Positions 6,432 through 14,950 of a stretch of DNA of 64,000 nucleotides are shown one piece after another (within the stretch, counting starts at the first letter, position 1; the number at the start of each line of letters is the position of its first letter). The translations under genes were made by a program, and so were the position numbers. The stretch comes from Cetobacterium sp050033475 (GTDB lineage: Bacteria > Fusobacteriota > Fusobacteriia > Fusobacteriales > Fusobacteriaceae), in assembly GCF_050033475.1 (NCBI RefSeq), contig NZ_CP188319.1, positions 1,426,001 to 1,490,000 on the forward strand. Direction: 5' to 3'. The notes beneath the pieces were generated by a model, which ran no database searches, was not told the DNA's origin, and saw only the letters and a list, made by a program, of their open reading frames with translations.

Positions 6432-9308
6432 ATGATAAGTAATTATAAAAAAATTATAGAGTGTTATATAAATAAAGTAATTATTTTATTTTCAATGATT
6501 TATTTTTTTTCTGTTTTTCATATAAAAGAAATAAATATATTTGATAAATTTATAATTTATTTTATTTGTTTTATTTTGATAGGAAAAATTAAAAATATAG
6601 ATATTTATAGGTATATTTATAATGAATTTTATATAAAAGAATATGAAAAAAAAATTTTATGTTTTATTTTAGTATTATATGGTTCTTATCTTTTTTTTTA
6701 TCCACAAAAATATTTAAATAGATTTTCAGGAATAATATTTTTTCTAGGAATAATATTATTAATTATTTTGATATCAAATGAAATATATCAATTATTTTCT
6801 GAATCTAAGAAATTAAAAAATAGATTAGAAATATTAGAAAATAAAACTTTAGAATACAGGTTAAAAGAAGTAATAAAATTAGAAAAATTAATCAATGATA
6901 GAGATATAACAAGTATTTTAATAGATGATAAAATTGGGAATGGAAAAACTCATCTCATTGAATATTTTTTAAAGAAAAATATTCAGAATTATGAAATTAT
7001 TTCTATTAAACTTCCTTTAATAGAAAGTATTGAAGAATTAAAAATAACTTTATTTAAAGAAATTAAAATAATTTTTAAAAAAAATAAAATTAGATCAAAT
7101 TATATAAAAGAATTTATTTTATCTGGTTTAAATTTAAAAATAGATAAAATAGAAATTGGATTTAAAAAAAATACAGAAAAAAGAAATAATTGGGATTTAA
7201 TACAAGAGCTAAAGTCTGGATTTGAAGAACTGGATCAAAAAGATAGAAGTATTTTATTAGTTGTAGATGATATCGAAAGAGTTTCAGATAGAGAATTTTT
7301 GAAAAATGCTTTGTCATATATAGGAGAATTTTCTGAAAACTTTAGAGATAGTAAAACTACTACTATATTTTTAGCACAATATAGTATAATAAAAAATCTT
7401 TTGATTTCTATTGAAGGATATCGAATAGAATTTTTAGATAAATATTTTAAATATAGATTGAAATTAAAGACACCACAAATAAATGAACTAAGTAAAATGG
7501 ATTTAGAAAAAATTTTAATAGATTCATATAATAATTATTACGATGAATCTTTAGCTAAAAAAATAAGCAAAAATCAATATGTAAATTTTATAAGAGATAT
7601 TTTAGAAATTTTATATACTCAAATTGGTGATGAAGAAAAACTTAAAGATAATATAAAGGGGGATATAAGAACTTTAATTAAATATAGCAAAAAAATAAAT
7701 CCAATACTTCAAGAAGGGCTATATAATTTTCCTGGCATAATGTATTGTATTTATATTTTATTTGAGTTATTTACTCCAGAATTAGTTATTCCAAATAAAA
7801 AAATTAAAAGTTTTTTATTAGAATTAATAAAAAAAAATAAAGATTTAAAAGGAATAAAATATGACGAAAAAGTTTCGCAATTGATACATAATAATTATAT
7901 AAATGATTCTTTATGTGATTATTATGAAATTACAGCTTTTGATAAATTGGTAAATAATTTAATAAATAATAATATGGACATACTTGATCAAAAAACAATC
8001 GATGAGTTAAACGTTTATAAAATAATAGAACTTTTTGAAGAGTTGGATTATAAAAAAATTTATAAAATATTTAATTATTCATTACTAAATATAAAAAATA
8101 TAGAAGAATTATTTAATACATGCATATATCTTATTTTCAAATTTGAAAATAAGATATTTGAAATAGAACAAACTCAATTAAAAAATTTTTGTTTTTTTTT
8201 AAGAGAAATGTTAAAAAGAAAATGTTATTTTGATAATTATAAATTCATTTTTGATGAAAAAGTTAGAAAAGAACAAGAAAAACAAATAATGATAGAGTAT
8301 AATAATAAAAAATTAGAATTAATAACTAGCATAGAAACAAAAAAGATAAATTTAAAATGGCAAAAAAAAATTGAATATGAAAAAGTCATTAATTCTTTAC
8401 AAGAAAAAATAGAAAAAAATTATAGAAATGCTTTAGAAAAAGAAAAGAAAAAAATCAATGAGATAATTTGTAGAAAAAAAGAACAAGAACAAGAAAAACA
8501 AATAATACAAGAACAAGAAAAATATAAAAAAAAAATAGAAATTTATAGAAAAAATTATCAAGAAAACAAAAATAAATTGTTAAATCGAGAAAAGAATTAT
8601 ATATATATAAAAAAAGATTTAAACCAAAAAAAACAAAAAATAAATTTAGAACTTTCCTTCTATACTAAAAAAAGCAAAGTCTATATGTTTGAAGAAAATA
8701 TACAAAAATTAAAAGAAAAAATATTGAATATTGACAACCAGCTAGATATGATAGAAAAACTTCATAATAAAGAAATACAAAACATTAAAATTAAATTAAA
8801 AAATATAAAAGAAAAAATATATATTAGTATTGAAGAAAAACGAACAAAGATAGAAAATATTCGTGAAGAAATAGATTTTACTCTAAATATGGAAATCGAA
8901 AAATTAATTGAAGAAGCCGAAAAACTAAATAGTGTAAATAAAGTTGATGCGATACAAAAAAGTATAAAAAAATTAAGTAAAGATAATGATGAAGAAATAG
9001 ATTTAGAATTAAAATTAGAGAAAAAATTATCTGAGTTAGAAATATTGTATAATGATAAAAAGAGAAATTTATATTTTACTTTAAAAAAAGAAAATAGGAA
9101 AAAAATAATAGATAAAGTTTTATCTATTATTTTTCAGAATCAAGAAAAAATAAAAAATATAGATTTATTATTTTTAAAAGAAATAATAAAATTAAAAAAT
9201 CCTAAAAGAGACTTATATACTTTAAAAAAAGAAAATATTCAAAGTTTTGAAAAAAATATTGATGTTATAATTAAAAATAATATCTCTGGGGAATGTAAGA
9301 AACTTTAA
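6432..9308 (+). CDS. Membrane-anchored KAP-like P-loop NTPase with long coiled coil
   Basis: The 958-residue protein starts with about four hydrophobic segments (roughly 15-30, 38-52, 74-90, 99-115). A P-loop follows at about 165-175 with G-N-G-K-T, and a Walker B at 274-284, I-L-L-V-V-D-D-I-E-R-V, the D-D-x-x-R pattern of KAP-family NTPases. From about 610 to 920 it is an almost continuous Lys/Glu/Ile coiled coil. KAP NTPases include PifA, which excludes phage T7 from F-plasmid cells, and often work at the membrane. The gene is extremely A-rich even for this genome, lies 58 nt after the XRE gene, and has GGGAGA before the ATG. A phage-defence or abortive-infection role is inference from family and context. 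No known partner is adjacent unless the helicase-nuclease downstream is one. Confidence 0.65.
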   Translation: MISNYKKIIECYINKVIILFSMIYFFSVFHIKEINIFDKFIIYFICFILIGKIKNIDIYRYIYNEFYIKEYEKKILCFILVLYGSYLFFYPQKYLNRFSGIIFFLGIILLIILISNEIYQLFSESKKLKNRLEILENKTLEYRLKEVIKLEKLINDRDITSILIDDKIGNGKTHLIEYFLKKNIQNYEIISIKLPLIESIEELKITLFKEIKIIFKKNKIRSNYIKEFILSGLNLKIDKIEIGFKKNTEKRNNWDLIQELKSGFEELDQKDRSILLVVDDIERVSDREFLKNALSYIGEFSENFRDSKTTTIFLAQYSIIKNLLISIEGYRIEFLDKYFKYRLKLKTPQINELSKMDLEKILIDSYNNYYDESLAKKISKNQYVNFIRDILEILYTQIGDEEKLKDNIKGDIRTLIKYSKKINPILQEGLYNFPGIMYCIYILFELFTPELVIPNKKIKSFLLELIKKNKDLKGIKYDEKVSQLIHNNYINDSLCDYYEITAFDKLVNNLINNNMDILDQKTIDELNVYKIIELFEELDYKKIYKIFNYSLLNIKNIEELFNTCIYLIFKFENKIFEIEQTQLKNFCFFLREMLKRKCYFDNYKFIFDEKVRKEQEKQIMIEYNNKKLELITSIETKKINLKWQKKIEYEKVINSLQEKIEKNYRNALEKEKKKINEIICRKKEQEQEKQIIQEQEKYKKKIEIYRKNYQENKNKLLNREKNYIYIKKDLNQKKQKINLELSFYTKKSKVYMFEENIQKLKEKILNIDNQLDMIEKLHNKEIQNIKIKLKNIKEKIYISIEEKRTKIENIREEIDFTLNMEIEKLIEEAEKLNSVNKVDAIQKSIKKLSKDNDEEIDLELKLEKKLSELEILYNDKKRNLYFTLKKENRKKIIDKVLSIIFQNQEKIKNIDLLFLKEIIKLKNPKRDLYTLKKENIQSFEKNIDVIIKNNISGECKKL

Positions 9309-9620
9309 TTCATATATAGTTAAGATATATAGAAGGCATTAATTGTGTAGATAAGCATGAAATAATAGTACAGTACTAATTTAAGAGTTTAGAGAGTATA
9401 CACAAATTTATGAAATCTTCTAAATTAATTAAATATTTTAAATTTAATAATATTTAATATTTTCTAAAATAATAAGAATAGCAAATAATGAGCTACGATA
9501 AGACATACAGAATTAGATAAAATCAAAGATAGAGTCAATTGAAGTTATAGAGTATTTATTAACATAAGTTACTATTAATTAAATAAAAATTAAATTGAAA
9601 TAACAGGGGGAGAAATAAAT
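9309..9620. other. Gene-free A+T-rich spacer
   Basis: About 310 nt between the KAP NTPase and helicase genes. I see no hairpin with a T-run, no repeat and no open frame with a ribosome site, apart from the AGGGGGAG that serves the helicase gene. The length suggests the helicase gene has its own promoter. Confidence 0.5.
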
Positions 9621-12140
9621 ATGTCAATTAACTTTTCAAAATTTATAAAACCAAATATTACAGAAAAAGTTATAGACCCAATTAAATTATATAATGAATT
9701 AGATAGAAAAAGTATAGCTGGTCCTTTAAGACCAACTCAAGAATATATTTTAAAAGAATGGTTTAAAGAAAGAAGATATGATAAAGATTTAATCGTAAAA
9801 CTCGATACTGGTGCGGGAAAAACTTTAATAGGATTGCTAATGTTATTATCAAAACTAAACGAAACTAAAGAACCTTGTTTATATATTTGTCCAGATAAAT
9901 ATTTAGTAGATCAAGTTTGTACAGAAGCAAAAAAATTTGGAATAGCATATTGTACTATAGATGAAAATAAATCCAATATTCCATTAGATTTCATAAATTC
10001 AAAAAAAATATTAATAACTAATGCACAAAAAGTATTTAATGGATTATCAAAATTTGGAATAAGAAATAATTATAAGGAAGTCGGAACTTTAATTTTAGAT
10101 GATTCTCATGCAACTATTGATGTAATAAGACAGGCATTTACAATAACGATAACAAAAGTTCAAAATAAAATTCTGTATAATAAATTATTTATTTTATTTG
10201 AAGAAGATTTAAAAGAAGTCGAAGAAGGAACTGTTTTAAATATTCAAAATGGAGATTATGGAGCATTTGTAAATGTTCCTTATTGGAGTTGGAAATCAAA
10301 GTCAAGTTTGGTCTTAAGTATTTTAAATGAAAATAAAGCTAGTAATGAAATTAAATATAGTTATCAATTATTAATGAATAATTTAGATAAATGTAAAATG
10401 TTGATAAGTTCTGATAAAATAGAAATTTCACCATATTATTTGCCAATTGAAGAATTTGGATCATTTGCGAATGCTAAAAATAGAATACTATTATCAGCAA
10501 CTACTCAAAATGATTCTTTTTTTATAAATAGTTTAGGATTTAAAATAAATGCAATAAAAAATCCTTTAATAAATTCAGAGATAAAGTGGTCTGGTGAAAA
10601 AATGATTTTAATTCCATCATTAATAAATGATAATTTTAAGAAAGAAGAATTAATAAAATTATTGTCATCCCCAAAAGAAGATAGAAGTTCAGGAATTGTA
10701 GGATTAGTTCCATCTAATAAAAAAGCTGAAATATACAAAAAACATGGAGCTAAAGTAGCAACAATGAGCACATTATCTGATTCTATTATTGAAATGAAAG
10801 AAAAGAAAAATTTTAAAGAAACTTTAGTAATATGTAATAAATATGATGGAATTGATTTACCAGATGAAACATGCAGAACGTTAATAATAGACTCCTTACC
10901 ATATTTTGATACTTTATCAGATCGGTATGAAAAAAATTGCAGAGTTAATAGCGAAATTATAAATAAAAAATTAGCACAAAAAATAGAACAAGGCCTAGGA
11001 AGAAATATAAGAGGAGAAAAAGACTATGGAGCGGTAATATTACTAGGTGGAGATTTGGTTAGATTTATTCAAGATAATAAAATGAAAAAATATTTTTCAC
11101 CTCAAACACAAAAACAAATAGAAATTGGAATAAATTTGGCTGAAATTATGGAAAAAGATGGAACGGATATTAAAGAACAAATAAAATCTTTAGTTAATCA
11201 ATTGATAATTAGAGATGAAGGATGGAAACAATATTATTCTCAGCAAATGAACGAAATAAATGTAATCAATCAAAATAATAATGTCCATACAGCATTAGAA
11301 GCTGAATATTTAGCTGAAAAAAGTTATTATCATAGTGATTATGAAAAAGCAAAAGAAATTATTCAAGCTGTAATTGATTCAGAAACAGATGAGCATGAAA
11401 AGGGATGGTTTTTACAAAATAAAGCAAGATATGAAAATATGATTAATCAAAATGAGGCTATGAAACTTCAGAAGATAGCATACTCAAAAAATCATTATCT
11501 CTTAAAACCAAAAGATGGAATTGTTTATAAAAAAATGAATGGTATAGATTTAAATAGAACTAGAAAAATTAAGAATTGGTTAAATAATTATAAAACATAT
11601 TCTGAATTAGTAGCAGAATTAGATGGAATATTTGAAGACCTATGTTTTGAAGTAGAAGCTGAAAAATTTGAAGATGCATTAAAAGATATAGGGATATTAT
11701 TAGGATTTGAAAGTCAAAGACCGGATAAAGAATTTAAGGTTGGACCTGATAATTTATGGTATTTAGGAGATAATAATTATATTATGTTTGAATGTAAAAG
11801 TCAGGTTAAATCTGAGAGAGAATGTATAAAAAAAACTGAGGCAGGACAAATGAGTTCGCATATTGGTTGGTTTAATGAACAGTATCCAAATTCAAGTATA
11901 ATGGGAATATTAGTTATTCCAACAAATAAACTAGCGAATGATGCTAATTTTGTTGGAAATATAAAAATAATGAGAGCTCCTGAATTAAAAAAGCTAAAAA
12001 CTAAAATAAAAGAATTTATAAAAAGTTTTTCACAATATAAATTTGAATCACTGACAGAGGACGACATAAATAGAGCTTTAAGCATTTATAAATTAGATAT
12101 TAAAAGTTTAAAAGATAATTATGTTGCCAATTATAAATAA
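9621..12140 (+). CDS. DEAD/DEAH-type helicase fused to a PD-(D/E)XK nuclease, candidate defence protein
   Basis: Residues 60-520 form a superfamily 2 helicase: R-P-T-Q Q-motif-like segment near 37-40, Walker A D-T-G-A-G-K-T at 62-68, motif II D-D-S-H at 160-163, S-A-T near 295, and a motif VI variant Q-G-L-G-R-N-I-R-G. A helical TPR-like part (about 555-640) follows. The C-terminal domain contains D710 and E724-C-K726, the order and spacing of a PD-(D/E)XK nuclease active site. Helicase-nuclease fusions of this size are common in restriction and other antiphage systems; the joint presence of ATPase and nuclease motifs is seen, the defence role is inferred. No methyltransferase is adjacent. 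It lies between the KAP gene and the guaA integration site. I cannot match it to a named system. Confidence 0.75.
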   Translation: MSINFSKFIKPNITEKVIDPIKLYNELDRKSIAGPLRPTQEYILKEWFKERRYDKDLIVKLDTGAGKTLIGLLMLLSKLNETKEPCLYICPDKYLVDQVCTEAKKFGIAYCTIDENKSNIPLDFINSKKILITNAQKVFNGLSKFGIRNNYKEVGTLILDDSHATIDVIRQAFTITITKVQNKILYNKLFILFEEDLKEVEEGTVLNIQNGDYGAFVNVPYWSWKSKSSLVLSILNENKASNEIKYSYQLLMNNLDKCKMLISSDKIEISPYYLPIEEFGSFANAKNRILLSATTQNDSFFINSLGFKINAIKNPLINSEIKWSGEKMILIPSLINDNFKKEELIKLLSSPKEDRSSGIVGLVPSNKKAEIYKKHGAKVATMSTLSDSIIEMKEKKNFKETLVICNKYDGIDLPDETCRTLIIDSLPYFDTLSDRYEKNCRVNSEIINKKLAQKIEQGLGRNIRGEKDYGAVILLGGDLVRFIQDNKMKKYFSPQTQKQIEIGINLAEIMEKDGTDIKEQIKSLVNQLIIRDEGWKQYYSQQMNEINVINQNNNVHTALEAEYLAEKSYYHSDYEKAKEIIQAVIDSETDEHEKGWFLQNKARYENMINQNEAMKLQKIAYSKNHYLLKPKDGIVYKKMNGIDLNRTRKIKNWLNNYKTYSELVAELDGIFEDLCFEVEAEKFEDALKDIGILLGFESQRPDKEFKVGPDNLWYLGDNNYIMFECKSQVKSERECIKKTEAGQMSSHIGWFNEQYPNSSIMGILVIPTNKLANDANFVGNIKIMRAPELKKLKTKIKEFIKSFSQYKFESLTEDDINRALSIYKLDIKSLKDNYVANYK

Positions 12141-12398
12141 TATTTAAATGTATTTATTATAATTTTATTTTTTTAGTATAATTTTTTTCAAGTGAAATAC
12201 CTTGTGTTTAGAATCTGTTAACTAAAGATGTGAAAAATAGTTTCAATTTTTTGAAAAGGTATAAAGACTTTCAACTTTTACTAAATAATCTTGTGTAATA
12301 AGTTATTCTAAGGAAAATTATTAATTATTTCTCTATCATTTTTATTTTTAGATTTTCTAAAAATTACCTTACTATTCTATATCGGCTAAAAAAAAGCC

Positions 12399-12437
12399 AA
12401 AAAAAGACTATCGGCTAGTTTAATTTAGTCGATAGTC
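12399..12437 (-). terminator. Terminator downstream of guaA, minus strand
   Basis: Arms 12426-12437 and 12406-12417 pair over 12 bp with one G-U, followed on the minus strand by seven Ts (12405-12399). A second small hairpin lies at 12444-12462. The terminator sits about 140 nt past the guaA stop. Confidence 0.7.
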
Positions 12438-12478
12438 TAAGGATATTGGATTTTATCCAATACCCTATTTTCAATAAA

Positions 12479-12550
12479 TTATATATAAAATATTACTTTC
12501 GGACCCACTTTGGACCCACCTATAAATAAATTATCATTTAATTCTTGATT
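12479..12550 (-). pseudogene. Possible C-terminal remnant of a tyrosine integrase
   Basis: Between guaA and its terminator a short minus-strand frame encodes 23 residues ending G-G-S-K-V-G-P-K-V-I-F-Y-I before a stop. Its form resembles the extreme C-terminus of phage-type integrases, many of which end in Gly/Ser/Lys-Val-Gly patterns. There is no start codon and the frame closes upstream, so it would be a scar. This reading is tentative. Confidence 0.3.
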
Positions 12551-12576
12551 TTATTAGGTTTAGTTAATAATTCTAA

Positions 12577-14115
12577 TTACTCCCACTCTATTGTTGCAGG
12601 TGGCTTAGAAGAAATATCGTAAGTTAATCTATTGATTCCTTTAACTTCGTTGATAATTCTATTAGAAACCTTATCTAGGAATTCATATGGTAGTCTTGAC
12701 CAAGTTGCAGTCATGAAGTCAATTGTATCAGCAGATCTTAAAACAGCTGTATACTCATAAGTTCTTTCGTCTCCCATAACTCCTACAGATTTAACTGGAA
12801 GTAAAACCACAAAGGCTTGACTTACCTTTTGATATAAATCAGCATTTCTTAACTCTTCGATGAAGATAGCGTCAGCTTCTCTTAGGATATCAGCCTTCTC
12901 CTTATCCACATCTCCAAGGATTCTGATTCCAAGTCCTGGACCTGGGAATGGGTGTCTGTCGATCATATAGTCAGGGATACCCATCTCTCTTCCAACGGCT
13001 CTAACCTCATCCTTAAATAACTCTCTTAATGGTTCTAGTAATTGGAATTTTAAATCCTCTGGTAATCCACCAACGTTGTGGTGAGATTTAATAGTTACAG
13101 AAGGTCCCTTTACAGATTGAGATTCTATAACGTCTGGATAGATTGTTCCTTGAGCAAGGAATTCTACATCAGTAAGTTTAGTAGCTTCTTCGTTGAATAC
13201 TTCAATAAACTCATGTCCAATTATTTTTCTCTTAGATTCTGGATCAGAAACTCCCTTTAACTTCTCAAGGAATCTAGCCTCAGCATCTACACATTTTATA
13301 TTCATATGGAAATGTTTTCCATAAACTTCCATTACATTCTTAGCTTCGTCTTTTCTTAAAAGTCCTGTATCAACGAAGATACAAATTAATTGATCTCCAA
13401 TTGCTTTGTGGATAAGCATAGCTGCCACAGAAGAATCTACTCCTCCTGAAAGTCCAAGAAGAACTTTTTTATCTCCAACTTTTTCTTTAATTGACTTTAC
13501 TGTTTGCTCAATGTAGTTACCCATTGACCAGTTTTTCTCACACTTTGCAATTTCAAATACAAAGTTCTTTAACATTTGTGTTCCATATACAGAGTGAGTA
13601 ACCTCTGGGTGATATTGAACACAGAAAATATTTCTACTATAATCTGCTGCAGCTGCAATACAAGAATCAGTATGAGCTATTTGTTCAAATCCAGGTGCCA
13701 TTTTAGTAACGTGGTCTCCATGACTCATCCAAACTTGATTTAAGTTAGGTATAGCTTCGTAGAATGGACTGTTCTTATGGTCGATAACTAATTCTGCCTT
13801 ACCAAACTCCTGCTTATCAGCTCTCTCAACAACTCCTCCTAATAATTGAGTTGTAAGTTGCATACCATAACAAATTCCAAGTACAGGAATTCCTAAATCA
13901 TAGATAGCTTTATCTATTGTAGGAGCACCTTCTAAATAAACAGAAGCTGGTCCTCCAGAAAGAATAATTCCTTTTGGTTTTCTAGCTATAATATTTTCTA
14001 AAGGCTCAAAGTAAGGAACAACCTCAGCATAAACACCCATTTCTCTAACTCTTCTGGCAATTAATTGGTTGTATTGAGAACCAAAATCCAGTATTACAAT
14101 ACTATTTTCTTTCAT
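12577..14115 (-). CDS. guaA: GMP synthase (glutamine-hydrolysing)
   Basis: GuaA converts XMP to GMP using glutamine and ATP. The 512-residue length is standard. The N-terminal class I glutamine amidotransferase domain shows G-I-C-Y-G-M-Q with nucleophile Cys82 and the His/Glu pair in Q-Y-H-P-E-V; the ATP pyrophosphatase domain has the G-L-S-G-G-V-D-S-S loop near 224; the C-terminal dimerisation domain ends in the invariant P-P-A-T-I-E-W-E. The ATG follows a GGAGG. A purine riboswitch in the leader makes expression respond to guanine. The 3' end of guaA is an established integration site for genomic islands, and the DNA beyond it looks accessory here. Confidence 0.98.
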   Translation of the reverse strand: MKENSIVILDFGSQYNQLIARRVREMGVYAEVVPYFEPLENIIARKPKGIILSGGPASVYLEGAPTIDKAIYDLGIPVLGICYGMQLTTQLLGGVVERADKQEFGKAELVIDHKNSPFYEAIPNLNQVWMSHGDHVTKMAPGFEQIAHTDSCIAAAADYSRNIFCVQYHPEVTHSVYGTQMLKNFVFEIAKCEKNWSMGNYIEQTVKSIKEKVGDKKVLLGLSGGVDSSVAAMLIHKAIGDQLICIFVDTGLLRKDEAKNVMEVYGKHFHMNIKCVDAEARFLEKLKGVSDPESKRKIIGHEFIEVFNEEATKLTDVEFLAQGTIYPDVIESQSVKGPSVTIKSHHNVGGLPEDLKFQLLEPLRELFKDEVRAVGREMGIPDYMIDRHPFPGPGLGIRILGDVDKEKADILREADAIFIEELRNADLYQKVSQAFVVLLPVKSVGVMGDERTYEYTAVLRSADTIDFMTATWSRLPYEFLDKVSNRIINEVKGINRLTYDISSKPPATIEWE

Positions 14116-14198
14116 TTATGTAAGACCTCCAATTATAATAAAAGAGAGAATATACCTATCCTATGAAAAATTCAGGTTAGACTACTCCCTCTGTTTTT

Positions 14199-14260
14199 TC
14201 ATAGATACTGATTTACGGTCAGTCGTAGAGACGCCACACCATATTTGCGGCTTATATGAT
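14199..14260 (-). promoter_or_regulatory. Purine (guanine-class) riboswitch aptamer upstream of guaA
   Basis: Read on the minus strand, P1 pairs TCATA (14259-14255) with TATGA (14203-14199). P2 pairs GCCGC with GTGGC around an AAATATGG loop, then TCTAC, and P3 pairs ACTGA with TCAGT around CCGTAAA. All three stems and both loop consensus elements of the purine riboswitch are present. The specificity position before TATG is C, the guanine type. An alternative pairing exists between CTATGAAAAA and TTTTTCATAG at 14161-14170, which could be the switching element; no clear terminator was found, so control may be at translation or through a less obvious structure. Confidence 0.85.
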
Positions 14261-14402
14261 ATATAAATATTATATTCCTCTGTTTAAATTTATGTAATTC
14301 TATCACAAAAGAATTTTCCTGTCAAACTCTTTATAGATTATTAAAGGAATATAATTTTTTAGGCGAAAATACCTATAATATGAATTTAGCAGGAGGTAAT
14401 GA

Positions 14403-14918
14403 ATGAAAAAAATTATTTTATTATTTTCTCTTCTACTAATTTTTTTCACAGGGTGTACTTCAGATGAGGATTACATAGATACGGTTAAGTCCATAACCTT
14501 CGAGGATGGAACCACAGTCAAAACTTATGTACAAGATCAAATTAAATATGGTGAATTCTATATTTTAAATGAAAAGGAACTTTTTGATAATGGATATAGT
14601 TCTCTACTGATGCCAACACTTATATATATTGCTCCTGAGGAAGTTTTAAAGGAATTAAAAAATATGAAAATTGAAATGCCAAAGGATACCCCAGTGGTCT
14701 GGAAAATAGAGGGCAATACAGATAAGGGAAAAATTCTAACGGCCTCCAATGGAGATATTCAAGTTAGAATTCCCACAACTAAAAATGGAGATTATATTGA
14801 AATTAATACAGTAAATTTTAAAGTTGTAAATTTAAAAAATAATGTTACCTTCAGAGAGGAACAATTGGAAAGTTCAAAACTATACTATGAATTTCTCCTA
14901 AAACACTATTACGAATAA
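14403..14918 (+). CDS. Lipoprotein of unknown function
   Basis: The 171-residue product has a hydrophobic signal and lipobox F-F-T-G-C (Cys about 18), so it is predicted to be an exported lipoprotein. The mature part is a compact, mixed charged/hydrophobic sequence of about 150 residues with predicted strands (V-V-W-K-I-E-G, Q-V-R-I-P-T) and no Cys. I do not recognise a family. AGGAGG lies 6 nt before the ATG. It is a single gene, divergent from guaA and ended by a strong hairpin terminator shared with the convergent PTS gene. Confidence 0.75.
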   Translation: MKKIILLFSLLLIFFTGCTSDEDYIDTVKSITFEDGTTVKTYVQDQIKYGEFYILNEKELFDNGYSSLLMPTLIYIAPEEVLKELKNMKIEMPKDTPVVWKIEGNTDKGKILTASNGDIQVRIPTTKNGDYIEINTVNFKVVNLKNNVTFREEQLESSKLYYEFLLKHYYE

Positions 14919-14946
14919 AAAAAACCTCCCACAGGGGAGGTTTTCT
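14917..14946. terminator. Bidirectional terminator
   Basis: AACCTCCC (14923-14930) pairs with GGGAGGTT (14935-14942) around a 4-nt loop, with A-run before and T-run after, so it can stop both the lipoprotein gene and the converging PTS operon. Confidence 0.85.
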
Positions 14947-14950
14947 TATT

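Noticed and set aside
12441..12464. Second hairpin (TATTGGAT/ATCCAATA) near the guaA terminator as a separate regulatory RNA
   Set aside because: It lies next to a normal terminator, has no flanking T-run and no promoter; most likely part of the 3' region.
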